Source: Streptomyces chryseus (GTDB lineage Bacteria; Actinomycetota; Actinomycetes; Streptomycetales; Streptomycetaceae). Taken from it: DNA of 64,000 nucleotides. Made by a program: the position numbers and the translations under genes. The notes under the pieces were generated by a model that ran no database searches, was not told where the DNA came from, and was given only the letters and a program-made list of their open reading frames with translations. Where the stretch lies: positions 84,018 through 148,017 of the forward strand of contig NZ_BMVO01000016.1 in NCBI RefSeq assembly GCF_014650755.1. Reading direction: 5' to 3'. Positions 48,715-57,832 of the stretch are shown one piece after another (within the stretch, counting starts at the first letter, position 1; each line of letters starts with the position of its first letter).

Positions 48715-51408
48715 ATGAGCGAGCACCGTCGCAAACCGTCGCAGCCGCAGGACGGAGGACGTGCCGCGGCCCGGCGAGCCGCCCAGCAGCCGACAGGCCG
48801 CCGCGCGGCCCCGCCGCGGGACACCCACAGCACCACCGAGATGCTCTCCAGTTCGTACGGAGAGGAACGCCCTGCCGGCGGCAGAGCGGAAGCCCGCCGC
48901 GCCGCCCAGCGGGGAGCGTCGGGCGGCTCGCGCCGACGCGGCGCCGAGCCGGCCGGGAGGGGTTCGGGCCGGGGGCGGGGAGCTCCGCCGGCGAACGACC
49001 GGTTCATCAACTACCCGCGGTCGGACCGGTATGGATGGCGCCGGTTCGTGCCGTCCTGGAAGCTGGTCGGCGGTACGTGCCTGGGCTTCTTCGCGCTCCT
49101 GGTCGCGGGCATGGGTGTCGCTGTCGCGTGGGTGGACGAGCCCGACCCTCAGAAGATGGCCGAGGCCCAGAACAACGTCTTCTACTGGAGCGACAACACG
49201 CAGCTCGCCGCGACCGGCGGCCAGCGCAATCGCCAGACGGTCACCATCGAGGAGATCCCGCAGGAGATGCAGGACGCGGTGATCGCGGCCGAGAACGAGT
49301 CGTTCGAGGACGACTGGGGTGTCGACCCCATGGGTATGGGCCGGGCCATCGTCAACATGGCCATGGGGCAGGAGACGCAGGGCGGCTCGACCATCACCCA
49401 GCAGTACGTGAAGAACCTGTACCTCGACCAGGACCAGACGATAAAGCGGAAGTTCACCGAGCTCATCATCTCGCTCAAGGTCGGCACGACGGTCGACAAG
49501 AGGGAGGTCATGGAGGGATACCTGAACACCGCGTACTTCGGTCGCGATGCGTACGGGATCCAGGCGGCGTCCCAGGCGTACTTCGACGAAAACAGCAAAG
49601 ACCTGAACGCGTCCCAGAGCGCCTTCCTCGCGGCACTTCTCAAGGGGCCGAACCTCTACAACCCAGACGGCGGACTCGGCGACAACGCCTCCTCCGACGA
49701 GAACATGAAGCGTGCCAAAGCCCGCTGGTCATGGATTCTCGACCGCGAGGTCGAGGTCGGCCGGATGACGCAGGCTGAGGCGGACAAGTGCAAGAAGGCC
49801 GGGTTCCCCAAGCTCAAGGAATCCGAGCAGGCCACTGGCCTTGGTGGCCAAAAGGGCTACCTCGTCGAGACCGCCAAGAAGTACGTGCTGAAGCAGACCG
49901 AAATTTCGCCCGAGCAGCTCGCGCTCGGCGGCTATCGCATCTACACAACCTTCGACAAGCTCAAGGTCGCGGCGATGGAGAAGGCGGTCAACAAGACCAA
50001 GAAGGAGTTCCTCGACGCCAAGGCGCGCCCCGAGACGGACAAGTTCGTCCAGTTCGGATCCGCCTCGGTGGACGTGAACACCGGCGCGATCGTCGCTCTG
50101 TACGGCGGCGACGGCTGGGACAAGAAGCACTTCACCAACAACGCCGACACGTCTGGCGTCCCCGTCGGCTCGACCTGGAAGCCCTACGTCCTCGCGGCGG
50201 CGATGCAGCACGGCACGTACAAGACCGCGCCCACAGGGCTCTCGCCGCTGAGCAAGTACAACGCCAACGACCTGATAGTGATCAGGGACCAGAACGGCAA
50301 TCCGATTCCGGGCAAGAACGGTCAGCCGTTCCGTCAGAAGAACGAGAGTGACAAAGCCTACGGGTACGTCACTCTCAGGGAAGCGATGGAGAAGTCCATC
50401 AACACCCCCTTCGTGCAGCTCGGTATGGACGTCGGTCACGAGCACGTCGCCCAGATGGCGAAGGACACCGGAATCCTCGAGCAGACGATGGACCAGAACA
50501 ACGCGTCCTTCTACCTGGGCACGTCCACCCCGAGCGCCATCCGCATGGCCGACTCGTACGCGACCTTCGCCGCTTCTGGCAAGCACTACGAGCCGTACTC
50601 TGTGAAGAAGGTGCTCCACAAGGGACAGAGGGTGCCGGGCTTCGAGAAGCCGACGGCCAAGCGGGCGATGGACCCCGAGGTCGCGGACAACGTCACCGAC
50701 GTCCTGAAGAACGTCATCGAGAGCGACGAGGGCACCGGCCAGAAGGCGCAGAAGCTGGGCCGTCCGGCCGCCGGCAAGACCGGTACCACCGACAAGAACA
50801 AGTCGGCCTGGTTCGTCGGGTACACCCCGCAGCTGTCGACCGCCGTGACCCTGTTCCGTACGGACCCCGAGTCCCGCAAGCTGCTCTCCATGAACGGCAC
50901 CGGCGGCGTTCCGTCCATCCACGGTGGTGACATCCCCGCCGAGGTGTGGACGAACTACATGATCGACGCGCTCAAGGGCGAGGAGATCGAGGACTTCCCG
51001 ACGGCCATCCCGATCGGCGAGAAGGCCGACGGAACCGGCGCCCCGTCCCCGACGCCCAGCGCGACGCCCAGCCAGACGCCGTCCTCGACACCGTCCGCCA
51101 CACCTTCGCAGACCCCGTCGAAGACGCCCTCGCCGTCCGTGACCCCGAGCCAGACCAAGTCCTGCGACCCGTTCGACTGGGCGTGCGACGACAACGGTCA
51201 GAACGGCGGCAACGGCAACGCGGGCACGGACGTCGGCGGCACCGACACCGGTGGCACCGATACGGGAGGCACCGATACGGGAGGCACCACCGACGGCGGC
51301 ACGACCACCGACGGCGGGACCACCGACGGCACCACCACCGAAGGCGAGACCGACGGCAAGCCCGGCAACGGCAACAGCAACGGCGGCCTCTTCGGAGGCG
51401 GCGGCTGA
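48715..51408 (+). CDS. class A penicillin-binding protein (transglycosylase/transpeptidase)
   Basis: An 897-residue bifunctional peptidoglycan synthase. ATG at 48715 has GAGGAG at a good distance; the frame opens further upstream without support. A 110-residue basic cytoplasmic tail and a membrane helix (about 116-140) come first. The glycosyltransferase domain has AAENESFEDDWGVDP (catalytic Glu), GGSTITQQYVKNLY and KRKFTELIISLK. The transpeptidase has S-x-x-K in GSTWKPYVLAAA, S-x-N in SINTPFVQ and AGKTGTTDKNKSAWFVG. The C-terminus is a Thr/Pro/Ser-rich wall-spanning segment and a Gly/Thr/Asp repeat region (DTGGT units). Confidence 0.97.
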   Translation: MSEHRRKPSQPQDGGRAAARRAAQQPTGRRAAPPRDTHSTTEMLSSSYGEERPAGGRAEARRAAQRGASGGSRRRGAEPAGRGSGRGRGAPPANDRFINYPRSDRYGWRRFVPSWKLVGGTCLGFFALLVAGMGVAVAWVDEPDPQKMAEAQNNVFYWSDNTQLAATGGQRNRQTVTIEEIPQEMQDAVIAAENESFEDDWGVDPMGMGRAIVNMAMGQETQGGSTITQQYVKNLYLDQDQTIKRKFTELIISLKVGTTVDKREVMEGYLNTAYFGRDAYGIQAASQAYFDENSKDLNASQSAFLAALLKGPNLYNPDGGLGDNASSDENMKRAKARWSWILDREVEVGRMTQAEADKCKKAGFPKLKESEQATGLGGQKGYLVETAKKYVLKQTEISPEQLALGGYRIYTTFDKLKVAAMEKAVNKTKKEFLDAKARPETDKFVQFGSASVDVNTGAIVALYGGDGWDKKHFTNNADTSGVPVGSTWKPYVLAAAMQHGTYKTAPTGLSPLSKYNANDLIVIRDQNGNPIPGKNGQPFRQKNESDKAYGYVTLREAMEKSINTPFVQLGMDVGHEHVAQMAKDTGILEQTMDQNNASFYLGTSTPSAIRMADSYATFAASGKHYEPYSVKKVLHKGQRVPGFEKPTAKRAMDPEVADNVTDVLKNVIESDEGTGQKAQKLGRPAAGKTGTTDKNKSAWFVGYTPQLSTAVTLFRTDPESRKLLSMNGTGGVPSIHGGDIPAEVWTNYMIDALKGEEIEDFPTAIPIGEKADGTGAPSPTPSATPSQTPSSTPSATPSQTPSKTPSPSVTPSQTKSCDPFDWACDDNGQNGGNGNAGTDVGGTDTGGTDTGGTDTGGTTDGGTTTDGGTTDGTTTEGETDGKPGNGNSNGGLFGGGG

Positions 51409-51433
51409 CGCCACGCACCACCCCATCCCTGAC

Positions 51434-51464
51434 GAGGGCCGTCGCACCCGGTGCGGCGGCCCTC
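51434..51464 (+). terminator. terminator after the PBP gene
   Basis: Arms GAGGGCCGTCGCACC (51434-51448) and GGTGCGGCGGCCCTC (51450-51464), one G-T pair, 25 bp past the PBP stop. Confidence 0.7.
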
Positions 51465-51514
51465 GCCGCATCCACGGCCCCGCACGCACAGCTCCGTACG
51501 GCAGGATGACCCCC

Positions 51515-52993
51515 ATGACGAGCGTGCACGAGGACCGGCCCGTAGTACGGCCCACGCATGAGGACGAGGTCGCGGCGGCGGGCAGCGAGCTGATCGGCGG
51601 GCCCGTCGGCCGGTGGGCCGCGCTGGGCTCCGGACGGCTCTCACCGGTCCACGTCGTCGCCCTGGTCGCCCTCGGCATGTTCGCGCTCGGCATGGTGCAG
51701 AAGATCCCCTGCTACGAGTGGGCCTGGTTCCGCGGCACCAGTTCGCAGTACACCCACGCCTGCTACTCCGACATCCCGCACCTCTACCTGGGGCGGGGCT
51801 TCGCGGACGGCCTCGTGCCGTACTTCGACCGCTTGAGCGGCGACATGGAGTTCCTCGAGTATCCCGTCCTGACCGGGCTCTTCATGCAGGTCGCCGCCTG
51901 GCTGACCCTGCCGTTCGACGGCTCCGTCCAGGAGCGCGAACAGGCGTACTGGATGGTCAACGCGGGCATGCTGATGATCTGCGCCGCCGTCATCGCCGTC
52001 TGCGTCGCCCGTACGCACCGGTGGCGCCCCTGGGACGCCCTGCTCGTCGCGCTGGCGCCGGCCCTCGCCCTGACCGCCACCATCAACTGGGACCTCCTGG
52101 CCGTCGCCCTGACGGCCGCGGCGATGCTCATGTGGTCGCGGGGCCGTTCGCTGGCCTTCGGCATCCTCATCGGTCTCGCCACCGCCGCGAAGCTCTATCC
52201 CGTGCTCCTGCTGGGACCGCTCCTCGTACTGTGCTGGAGAGCGGGCAAGTACCGCGAGTACGGAGCGGCGCTGCTCGGCGCCGCCGGGGCCTGGCTGCTG
52301 GTGAACGTGCCCGTCATGGCCCTCGCCCCCGAGGGGTGGAAGAAGTTCTACACCTTCAGTCAGGAACGGTCCGTCGACTTCGGTTCGTTCTGGCTGATCA
52401 TCACGCAGCGCACCGGGAAGCCGCTCGACGTCGAGGCCGTCAACACGTACGCCACCCTGCTCATGGTCGTGCTGTGCGCGGGAATCGCCGCACTGACCCT
52501 GACGGCGCCCCGCCGGCCGCGCTTCGCGCAACTGGCCTTCCTGGTCGTCGCCGCGTTCATCCTCACCAACAAGGTGTACTCGCCGCAGTACGTCCTGTGG
52601 CTCATCCCCCTCGCCGCCCTGGCCCGGCCCCGCTGGCGGGACTTCCTGATCTGGCAGGCCTGCGAGGTCATGTACTACCTCGGGATCTGGATGTACCTCG
52701 CGTACACCACCAGCGGCGACAAGCAGCGGGGCCTGCCCCCCGAGGGCTACCAGCTCGCCATCGCGCTGCACCTGCTGGCGACGCTCTACCTGTGCGCCGT
52801 CGTCGTACGCGACATCCTCATGCCGGAGCGGGACGTCGTACGGCGCGACGGCTCGGACGATCCCTCGGGCGGTGTCCTCGACGGGGCCGGGGACACCTTC
52901 GTGCTGGGGAGGGCCGCGCACCCGCCGCGCCACGCCGCGCACCACTTCGAAGAACCACGGGTGGAATGGGGCACCACCGCGCCGGGCGGCTGA
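51515..52993 (+). CDS. GT87-like polyprenyl-phosphate-dependent mannosyltransferase family membrane protein
   Basis: A 492-residue integral membrane protein; ATG at 51515 fits the GGCAGGA site better than ATG at 51506. It has roughly 10-12 membrane helices. The first extracytoplasmic loop has CYSDIPHLYLGRGFADG, with an acidic residue placed like the catalytic Asp of GT-C glycosyltransferases, and later LATAAKLYPVLLLGPLLVL and NKVYSPQYVLWLIPLAALARPRWRDF, typical of the GT87/PimE group. It probably transfers mannose from a polyprenyl phosphate outside the membrane; the acceptor is unknown. It follows the PBP gene and converges on the racemase-like gene. Confidence 0.85.
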   Translation: MTSVHEDRPVVRPTHEDEVAAAGSELIGGPVGRWAALGSGRLSPVHVVALVALGMFALGMVQKIPCYEWAWFRGTSSQYTHACYSDIPHLYLGRGFADGLVPYFDRLSGDMEFLEYPVLTGLFMQVAAWLTLPFDGSVQEREQAYWMVNAGMLMICAAVIAVCVARTHRWRPWDALLVALAPALALTATINWDLLAVALTAAAMLMWSRGRSLAFGILIGLATAAKLYPVLLLGPLLVLCWRAGKYREYGAALLGAAGAWLLVNVPVMALAPEGWKKFYTFSQERSVDFGSFWLIITQRTGKPLDVEAVNTYATLLMVVLCAGIAALTLTAPRRPRFAQLAFLVVAAFILTNKVYSPQYVLWLIPLAALARPRWRDFLIWQACEVMYYLGIWMYLAYTTSGDKQRGLPPEGYQLAIALHLLATLYLCAVVVRDILMPERDVVRRDGSDDPSGGVLDGAGDTFVLGRAAHPPRHAAHHFEEPRVEWGTTAPGG

Positions 52994-53003
52994 GCCCTGG
53001 GGC

Positions 53004-53030
53004 GCGCGGCGGGCCAGGGGCCCGCCGCGC
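53004..53030. terminator. bidirectional terminator between mannosyltransferase and racemase-like genes
   Basis: Twelve-bp arms GCGCGGCGGGCC (53004-53015) and GGCCCGCCGCGC (53019-53030) with a three-base loop between convergent genes. Confidence 0.65.
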
Positions 53031-53081
53031 CCGAACCCGGGCCAGGCGAGCCCGTACAGCCCGCTCAGTCCGGCAGGACGG

Positions 53082-54113
53082 TCAGCGGTCGACGATGCGG
53101 TCGAACTGGGTCGTCGTGTGGCGCAGATGGGCGACCAGTTCCTCGCCCACCTTCGGCTCCTGCGCGTCCGAGGGGACGAACAGGATCGACACCTGCATGT
53201 GCGGCGGCTCCGCGAACCAGCGCTGCTTGCCCGCCCACACGAACGGCGCCAGGTTGCGGTTGACCGTCGCGAGGCCGGCCCGTGCCACACCCTTCGCGCG
53301 CGGCATCACCCCGTGCAGCGCCTTGGGCGCCTCCAGGCCGACACCGTGCGACGTACCGCCCGCCACCACCACGAGCCAGCCGTCCGACGCCGCCTTCTGC
53401 TGGCGGTAACCGAACCGGTCGCCCTTCGACACCGGGGTCACGTCCAGCACCGAGCCGCGGTACTCCGTCGCCTCGTGATCGCCCAGCCACAGCCGGGTGC
53501 CGATCCGCGCGCGGAAGCGGGTCTGCGGGAACTGCTGCTGCAGGCGCGCCAGTTCCTCGGCCTTCAGGTGGCTGACGAACATCGTGTGCAGCGGGAGACG
53601 AGCCGCCCGCAGCCGGTCCATCCACCCGATGACCTCCTCGACGGCGTCCGAGCCGTCGGTGCGGTCCAGCGGCAGGTGCAGGGCGAAGCCCTCCAGGCGT
53701 ACGTCCTCGATGGCCGCGTGGAGCTGCCCGAGCTCCTCCTCCTTCACGCCGTGACGCTTCATCGAGCTCATGCACTCGATGACGACACGGGCGCCGACCA
53801 GGGCGTGCACCCCGTCGACCGACGACACCGAGCGCACCACGCGGTCGGGCAGCGGAACCGGTTCCTCACCGCGCCGGAACGGCGTCAGGACGAGCAGGTC
53901 GCCGCCGAACCAGTCCTTGATGCGGGCGGCTTCGTACGTGGTGCCGACGGCGAGGATGTCGGAGCCGAAGCGGGTCGCCTCGTCCGCGAGCCGCTCGTGG
54001 CCGAAGCCGTAGCCGTTGCCCTTGCAGACCGGCACGATTCCGGGGAACTGGTCGAGCACGGACTTCTGGTGCGCCCGCCAGCGCGCGGTGTCGACGTAGA
54101 GGGTGAGCGCCAT
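53082..54113 (-). CDS. alanine racemase-like PLP protein
   Basis: A 343-residue protein from ATG at 54113. The PLP-lysine segment of fold-type III enzymes is present as VPVCKGNGYGFG, compared with KADAYGHG in alanine racemases, followed by ILAVGTTYEAARIKD and FVSHLKAEELARLQQQFPQTRFRARIG. The C-terminal beta domain begins VTPVSKGDRFGYRQQ, lacking the usual catalytic-tyrosine context GYADG. It is about 30 residues shorter than standard Alr. It lies 79 bp downstream of femX, suggesting a role in peptidoglycan peptide chemistry, but racemase activity is not certain. Confidence 0.85.
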   Translation of the reverse strand: MALTLYVDTARWRAHQKSVLDQFPGIVPVCKGNGYGFGHERLADEATRFGSDILAVGTTYEAARIKDWFGGDLLVLTPFRRGEEPVPLPDRVVRSVSSVDGVHALVGARVVIECMSSMKRHGVKEEELGQLHAAIEDVRLEGFALHLPLDRTDGSDAVEEVIGWMDRLRAARLPLHTMFVSHLKAEELARLQQQFPQTRFRARIGTRLWLGDHEATEYRGSVLDVTPVSKGDRFGYRQQKAASDGWLVVVAGGTSHGVGLEAPKALHGVMPRAKGVARAGLATVNRNLAPFVWAGKQRWFAEPPHMQVSILFVPSDAQEPKVGEELVAHLRHTTTQFDRIVDR

Positions 54114-54192
54114 GGCCGGTCCGGAACCTTTCTCGTGGCTGCGGTGTATCAGAGGTATGAGGGAAAACGGGTACGGGTCGGTTCGTGCGGGA

Positions 54193-55311
54193 TCAGCGGC
54201 GCGACATGTACATGTCGAGGGCCTTGTGCAGCATCTTGTTGAGCGGGAAGTCCCACTCACCGACATACTCCACGGCCTCCCCACCCGTACCCACCTTGAA
54301 CTGGATCAGACCGAACAGGTGATCGGTCTCGTCCAGGGAGTCCGAGATGCCCCGCAAGTCGTACACCGTCGCGCCCATCGCGTACGCGTCACGCAGCATC
54401 CGCCACTGCATCGCGTTCGAGGGCCGGACCTCACGGCCGATGTTGTCCGAGGCGCCGTACGAGTACCAGACGTGCCCACCGACGACGAGCATCGTCGCGG
54501 CGGACAGGTTCACGCCGTTGTGACGCGCGAAGTACAGCCGCATCCGGTTCGGGTCCTCGGCGTTCAGGACGGACCACATGCGCTGGAAGTACGAGAGCGG
54601 ACGCGGCCGGAACCTGTCGCGCACAGCCGTGATCTCGTACAGCCGCTGCCACTCGGCCAAGTCCTCGTAACCGCCCTGGACGACCTCGACACCGGCCTTC
54701 TCGGCCTTCTTGATGTTGCGACGCCACAGCTGGTTGAAGCCCTTGAGGACATCGTCGAGCGACCGGTTCACCAACGGCACCTGGTAGACGTACCGCGGCT
54801 GCACGTCACCGAAGCCGGCGCCGCCGTCCTCGCCCTGCTGCCACCCCATCTTCCGCAGCCGGTCCGCCACTTCGAAGGCACGCGGCTCGATGTGCGTCGC
54901 CTCGATGTCCCGCAGGCGCTTCACGTCGGGGTCCTGGATGCCGGCCTTGATGGCGGGCGCGTCCCAGCGGCGGATGACCACCGGCGGGCCCATCTTCACG
55001 GAGAAGGCGCCCTGCTGCTTGAGGTGCGCCAGCATCGGCTGCAGCCAGTCGTCCAGGTTCGGCGCGTACCAGTTGATCACCGGACCCTCCGGCAGGTACG
55101 CCAGGTACCGCTTGATCTTCGGCAGCTGCCGGTACAGCACCAGACCGGCGCCGACCAGCTCACCGCCCTTGTCGAACCAGCCCAGGCTCTCCGAGCGCCA
55201 CTCCGTCTTCACATCGGCCCACGCCGGGACCTGGCAGTGGCTCGCCGACGGCAGGCTCTGGATGTACGCCAGATGCTGCTCTCGGCTGATGGTCCTCAGG
55301 GTCAGGCTCAT
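54193..55311 (-). CDS. femX: FemX-type peptidoglycan aminoacyltransferase
   Basis: A 372-residue member of the Fem/MurM family, which uses aminoacyl-tRNA to add amino acids to the stem peptide of lipid II. Two GNAT-like folds are expected; visible family segments are SASHCQVPAWADVK, LPKIKRYLAYLPEGPVINWY, LWRRNIKKAEKAGVEVV, TAVRDRFRPRPLSYFQRMW, VWYSYGASDNIGREVRPSNAMQW and VYDLRGISDSLDETDHLFGLIQFKVG. In Streptomyces, FemX is thought to add the first glycine to the LL-diaminopimelate side chain. ATG at 55311. The racemase-like gene follows. Confidence 0.93.
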   Translation of the reverse strand: MSLTLRTISREQHLAYIQSLPSASHCQVPAWADVKTEWRSESLGWFDKGGELVGAGLVLYRQLPKIKRYLAYLPEGPVINWYAPNLDDWLQPMLAHLKQQGAFSVKMGPPVVIRRWDAPAIKAGIQDPDVKRLRDIEATHIEPRAFEVADRLRKMGWQQGEDGGAGFGDVQPRYVYQVPLVNRSLDDVLKGFNQLWRRNIKKAEKAGVEVVQGGYEDLAEWQRLYEITAVRDRFRPRPLSYFQRMWSVLNAEDPNRMRLYFARHNGVNLSAATMLVVGGHVWYSYGASDNIGREVRPSNAMQWRMLRDAYAMGATVYDLRGISDSLDETDHLFGLIQFKVGTGGEAVEYVGEWDFPLNKMLHKALDMYMSRR

Positions 55312-55422
55312 GACGGGGCGCTCCTCGGCAGGTCTGTCCCCATGGGATCAGGGGCTCCGGCTCTCGCGCCGAAGCCTACTGCGCCCAAGGAGCGCCCCGA
55401 CTGGCCGCTGACCCAGCCGGGC

Positions 55423-55737
55423 CTATCCCAGCACCCCTCCGAACAGCCCGCCGTGCGCCATACCGAGGAAGAAGCCGACCGCGGACGCACCCAGGCCGAC
55501 GATCATCGGGAACCGCTCACGCGTCGTGGCCGAGATGAACTGGCCGTACGCACCCGTCAGGATGCCCAGCAGACCCGTCCACGAGCTGAGCAGGTGCAGG
55601 CTGTGGAACATCGCCGAGACGAAGGCGATCGCGCCCAGCACGAGCGTCACCGCCAAAAGCGTGTCCTGCAGCGGATGAGGCTTGCCGTCGGTCTCGAAGA
55701 GAGAGTTCGAGGAGCGTCGTCGCATTGCCTGCGCCAT
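55423..55737 (-). CDS. small integral membrane protein of unknown function
   Basis: A 104-residue protein from ATG at 55737, after AGGAGG. It has a basic N-terminus (AQAMRRRSSNSLFETDGKPHPLQD) and three predicted membrane helices (TLLAVTLVLGAIAFVSAMF, LLSSWTGLLGILTGAYGQF, MIVGLGASAVGFFLGMAHG). It is on the same strand as femX (111 bp upstream of it) and divergent from rpsF. Conserved in Streptomyces at this locus; no function is known. Confidence 0.85.
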   Translation of the reverse strand: MAQAMRRRSSNSLFETDGKPHPLQDTLLAVTLVLGAIAFVSAMFHSLHLLSSWTGLLGILTGAYGQFISATTRERFPMIVGLGASAVGFFLGMAHGGLFGGVLG

Positions 55738-56019
55738 GGGGCACCTCCTGCTGGAAGGCGGCGGGCACAAAGGCGGCGAGCGTGATGCCGCACACACCCG
55801 ATGTGTACAGATTGTGGCCCCTCACGGCCGGATTTCAACCGGAAGGCGGTGAGCAGGTAGTCTGTACGGTCTGCACCGGTGTCTGCCCACGCCAGAAAAC
55901 AGGCCCCCTCCCTCACGGAAGGCGGCTTGTCAGTGGCGGCCGATACCGTTGCGTACGCATCACGACCCTCCTGCCACGGAACGACCGTGGCCGCTGAGTC
56001 CAAAGGAGGTGGGTTCCAC

Positions 56020-56310
56020 ATGCGTCACTACGAAGTGATGGTCATCCTCGACCCCGATCTCGAGGAGCGCGCTGTCTCCCCGTTGATCGAGAACTTCCTC
56101 TCCGTCGTCCGCGAGGGCAACGGAAAGGTCGAGAAGGTCGACACCTGGGGCCGTCGTCGTCTGTCCTACGAGATCAAGAAGAAGCCCGAGGGCATCTACT
56201 CGGTCATCGACCTGCAGGCCGAGCCTGCGGTCGTCAAGGAGCTCGACCGACAGATGAACCTGAACGAGTCGGTCCTCCGGACCAAGGTCCTCCGCCCCGA
56301 AACCCACTGA
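56020..56310 (+). CDS. rpsF: 30S ribosomal protein S6
   Basis: A 96-residue protein starting with ATG at 56020 after AAAGGAGGTGG. It begins [17 protein letters not shown] and has [27 protein letters not shown], the S6 signature. It binds S18 and 16S rRNA. First gene of the rpsF-ssb-rpsR-rplI operon; the open frame upstream of the ATG is leader. Confidence 0.98.
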
Positions 56311-56385
56311 GCTCAGTAGCTCAGCGGTAATCGGGTCCGAGTAGCAACAAGCAGCCAGCAGCAATCCCCGCCGAGAGGTTCACCC

Positions 56386-56979
56386 ATGGCAGGCGAGACC
56401 GTCATCACGGTCGTCGGCAATCTCGTCGACGACCCCGAGCTGCGCTTCACCCCGTCCGGTGCGGCGGTCGCGAAGTTCCGTGTCGCGTCCACTCCCCGCA
56501 TCTTCGACAAGCAGACCAATGAGTGGAAGGACGGCGAAGGCCTGTTCCTCACCTGCTCGGTCTGGCGTCAGGCGGCGGAGAACGTCGCGGAGTCGCTTAC
56601 GCGAGGCATGCGCGTCATCGTCCAGGGCCGGCTCAAGCAGCGGTCCTACGAAGACCGCGAGGGCGTAAAGCGCACGGTCTACGAACTGGACGTCGAAGAA
56701 GTCGGCCCCAGCCTCAAGACGGCCACGGCCAAGGTCACCAAGACCAGCGGCCGAGGCGGACAGGGCGGGTACGGCGGCGGCCAGCAGGGCGGCCAGGGCG
56801 GCGGCAACTGGGGCGGAACCCCCAGCGCCGGCGGCCAGCAGGGCGGCGGCGCTCCCGCCGACGACCCCTGGGCCAGCAGTGCACCGGCCGGCGGCGGTCA
56901 GCAGCAGGGCGGCGGCGGCTGGGGCGGAAGCTCCGGCGGTTCCGCCGGCGGCGGCTACTCGGACGAGCCCCCCTTCTAG
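56386..56979 (+). CDS. ssb: single-stranded DNA-binding protein
   Basis: A 197-residue SSB from ATG at 56386. The OB fold (about 1-110) has ETVITVVGNLVDDPELRFTPSG, FLTCSVWRQAAENVAESLTRG and RVIVQGRLKQRSYEDREG. A Gly/Gln-rich flexible linker of about 75 residues ends in the acidic tip DEPPF, which recruits replication and repair partners. It lies between rpsF and rpsR as in many bacteria. Tetrameric, covering exposed single strands. Confidence 0.98.
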   Translation: MAGETVITVVGNLVDDPELRFTPSGAAVAKFRVASTPRIFDKQTNEWKDGEGLFLTCSVWRQAAENVAESLTRGMRVIVQGRLKQRSYEDREGVKRTVYELDVEEVGPSLKTATAKVTKTSGRGGQGGYGGGQQGGQGGGNWGGTPSAGGQQGGGAPADDPWASSAPAGGGQQQGGGGWGGSSGGSAGGGYSDEPPF

Positions 56980-57022
56980 GGCGGGCCCGTACACCACTTC
57001 TTGATCACACAGGAGAAACACC

Positions 57023-57259
57023 ATGGCGAAGCCGCCTGTGCGCAAGCCTAAGAAGAAGGTCTGCGCATTCTGCAAGGACAAGGTCACGTACGTGGACTAC
57101 AAGGACACGAACATGCTGCGGAAGTTCATTTCCGACCGCGGCAAGATCCGTGCCCGCCGCGTGACCGGCAACTGCACGCAGCACCAGCGTGACGTCGCCA
57201 CGGCAGTCAAGAACAGCCGTGAGATGGCGCTGCTGCCCTACACGTCCACCGCGCGATAA
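57023..57259 (+). CDS. rpsR: 30S ribosomal protein S18
   Basis: A 78-residue basic protein from ATG at 57023 after AGGAGAAA. It has KKKVCAFCKDKVTYVDYKDTNMLRKFISDRGKI and RVTGNCTQHQRDVATAVKNSREMALLPY, diagnostic of S18. The Cys pair CAFC plus the later Cys in GNCTQHQ indicates the zinc-binding form; streptomycetes usually also have a cysteine-free paralogue used when zinc is scarce. Confidence 0.98.
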   Translation: MAKPPVRKPKKKVCAFCKDKVTYVDYKDTNMLRKFISDRGKIRARRVTGNCTQHQRDVATAVKNSREMALLPYTSTAR

Positions 57260-57277
57260 GGGAAGGGTGACCGAAAA

Positions 57278-57724
57278 ATGAAGATCATCCTCACCCACGA
57301 GGTCTCTGGCCTCGGCACTGCCGGCGACGTCGTCGACGTCAAGGACGGCTACGCTCGCAACTACCTGGTCCCGCGTGGTTTCGCGATCCGCTGGACCAAG
57401 GGTGGCGAGAAGGACGTGGCGCAGATCCGCCGCGCCCGAAAGATCCACGAGATCGCCACCATCGAGCAGGCCAACGAGATCAAGGCCAAGCTCGAAGGCG
57501 TGAACGTGCGTCTCGCCGTTCGCTCCGGCGACGCCGGCCGTCTCTTCGGCTCCGTCACCCCGGCCGACGTCGCTTCGGCGATCAAGGCCGCCGGTGGCCC
57601 CGAGGTCGACAAGCGCCGCGTCGAGCTGGGCGCCCCGATCAAGACCCTCGGTTCGCACCAGGTCTCCGTGCGTCTGCACGCCGAGGTCGCCGCGAACCTG
57701 GGCGTCGAGGTCGTCGCCGCCTAA
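57278..57724 (+). CDS. rplI: 50S ribosomal protein L9
   Basis: A 148-residue protein from ATG at 57278. The N-terminal rRNA-binding domain reads MKIILTHEVSGLGTAGDVVDVKDGYARNYLVPRG, followed by the long central helix and the C-terminal domain (LFGSVTPADVASAIK, VELGAPIKTLGSHQVSVRLH). Last gene of the operon, followed by a terminator that runs into a parS site. Confidence 0.98.
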   Translation: MKIILTHEVSGLGTAGDVVDVKDGYARNYLVPRGFAIRWTKGGEKDVAQIRRARKIHEIATIEQANEIKAKLEGVNVRLAVRSGDAGRLFGSVTPADVASAIKAAGGPEVDKRRVELGAPIKTLGSHQVSVRLHAEVAANLGVEVVAA

Positions 57725-57748
57725 GCGCTGCGCAACGCACAGCAGTCA

Positions 57749-57780
57749 GAAGGGCCGCACCCCACGGGGTGCGGCCCTTC
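57749..57780. terminator. terminator after rplI, next to parS
   Basis: Fifteen-bp arms GAAGGGCCGCACCCC (57749-57763) and its complement (57766-57780) between convergent rplI and MATE genes, four bases before a parS site. Confidence 0.85.
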
Positions 57781-57783
57781 GTC

Positions 57784-57797
57784 GTTTCACGTGAAAC
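57784..57797. promoter_or_regulatory. parS: parS site
   Basis: Perfect GTTTCACGTGAAAC in the convergent rplI/MATE junction, immediately after the terminator. Confidence 0.95.
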
Positions 57798-57832
57798 ACA
57801 CGCCGACGCCCAACGCCCGGCGCACGCCCCAC

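Noticed and set aside
51230..51360. Short tandem repeats GGCACCGATACGGGA in the PBP gene as a separate repeat element
   Set aside because: They encode DTGGT units of the low-complexity C-terminus in frame and need no other explanation.
56311..56345. Possible tRNA fragment (GTAGCTCAGCGGTAATCGGG) between rpsF and ssb
   Set aside because: It resembles a D arm only; no acceptor, anticodon or T arm can be paired around it.
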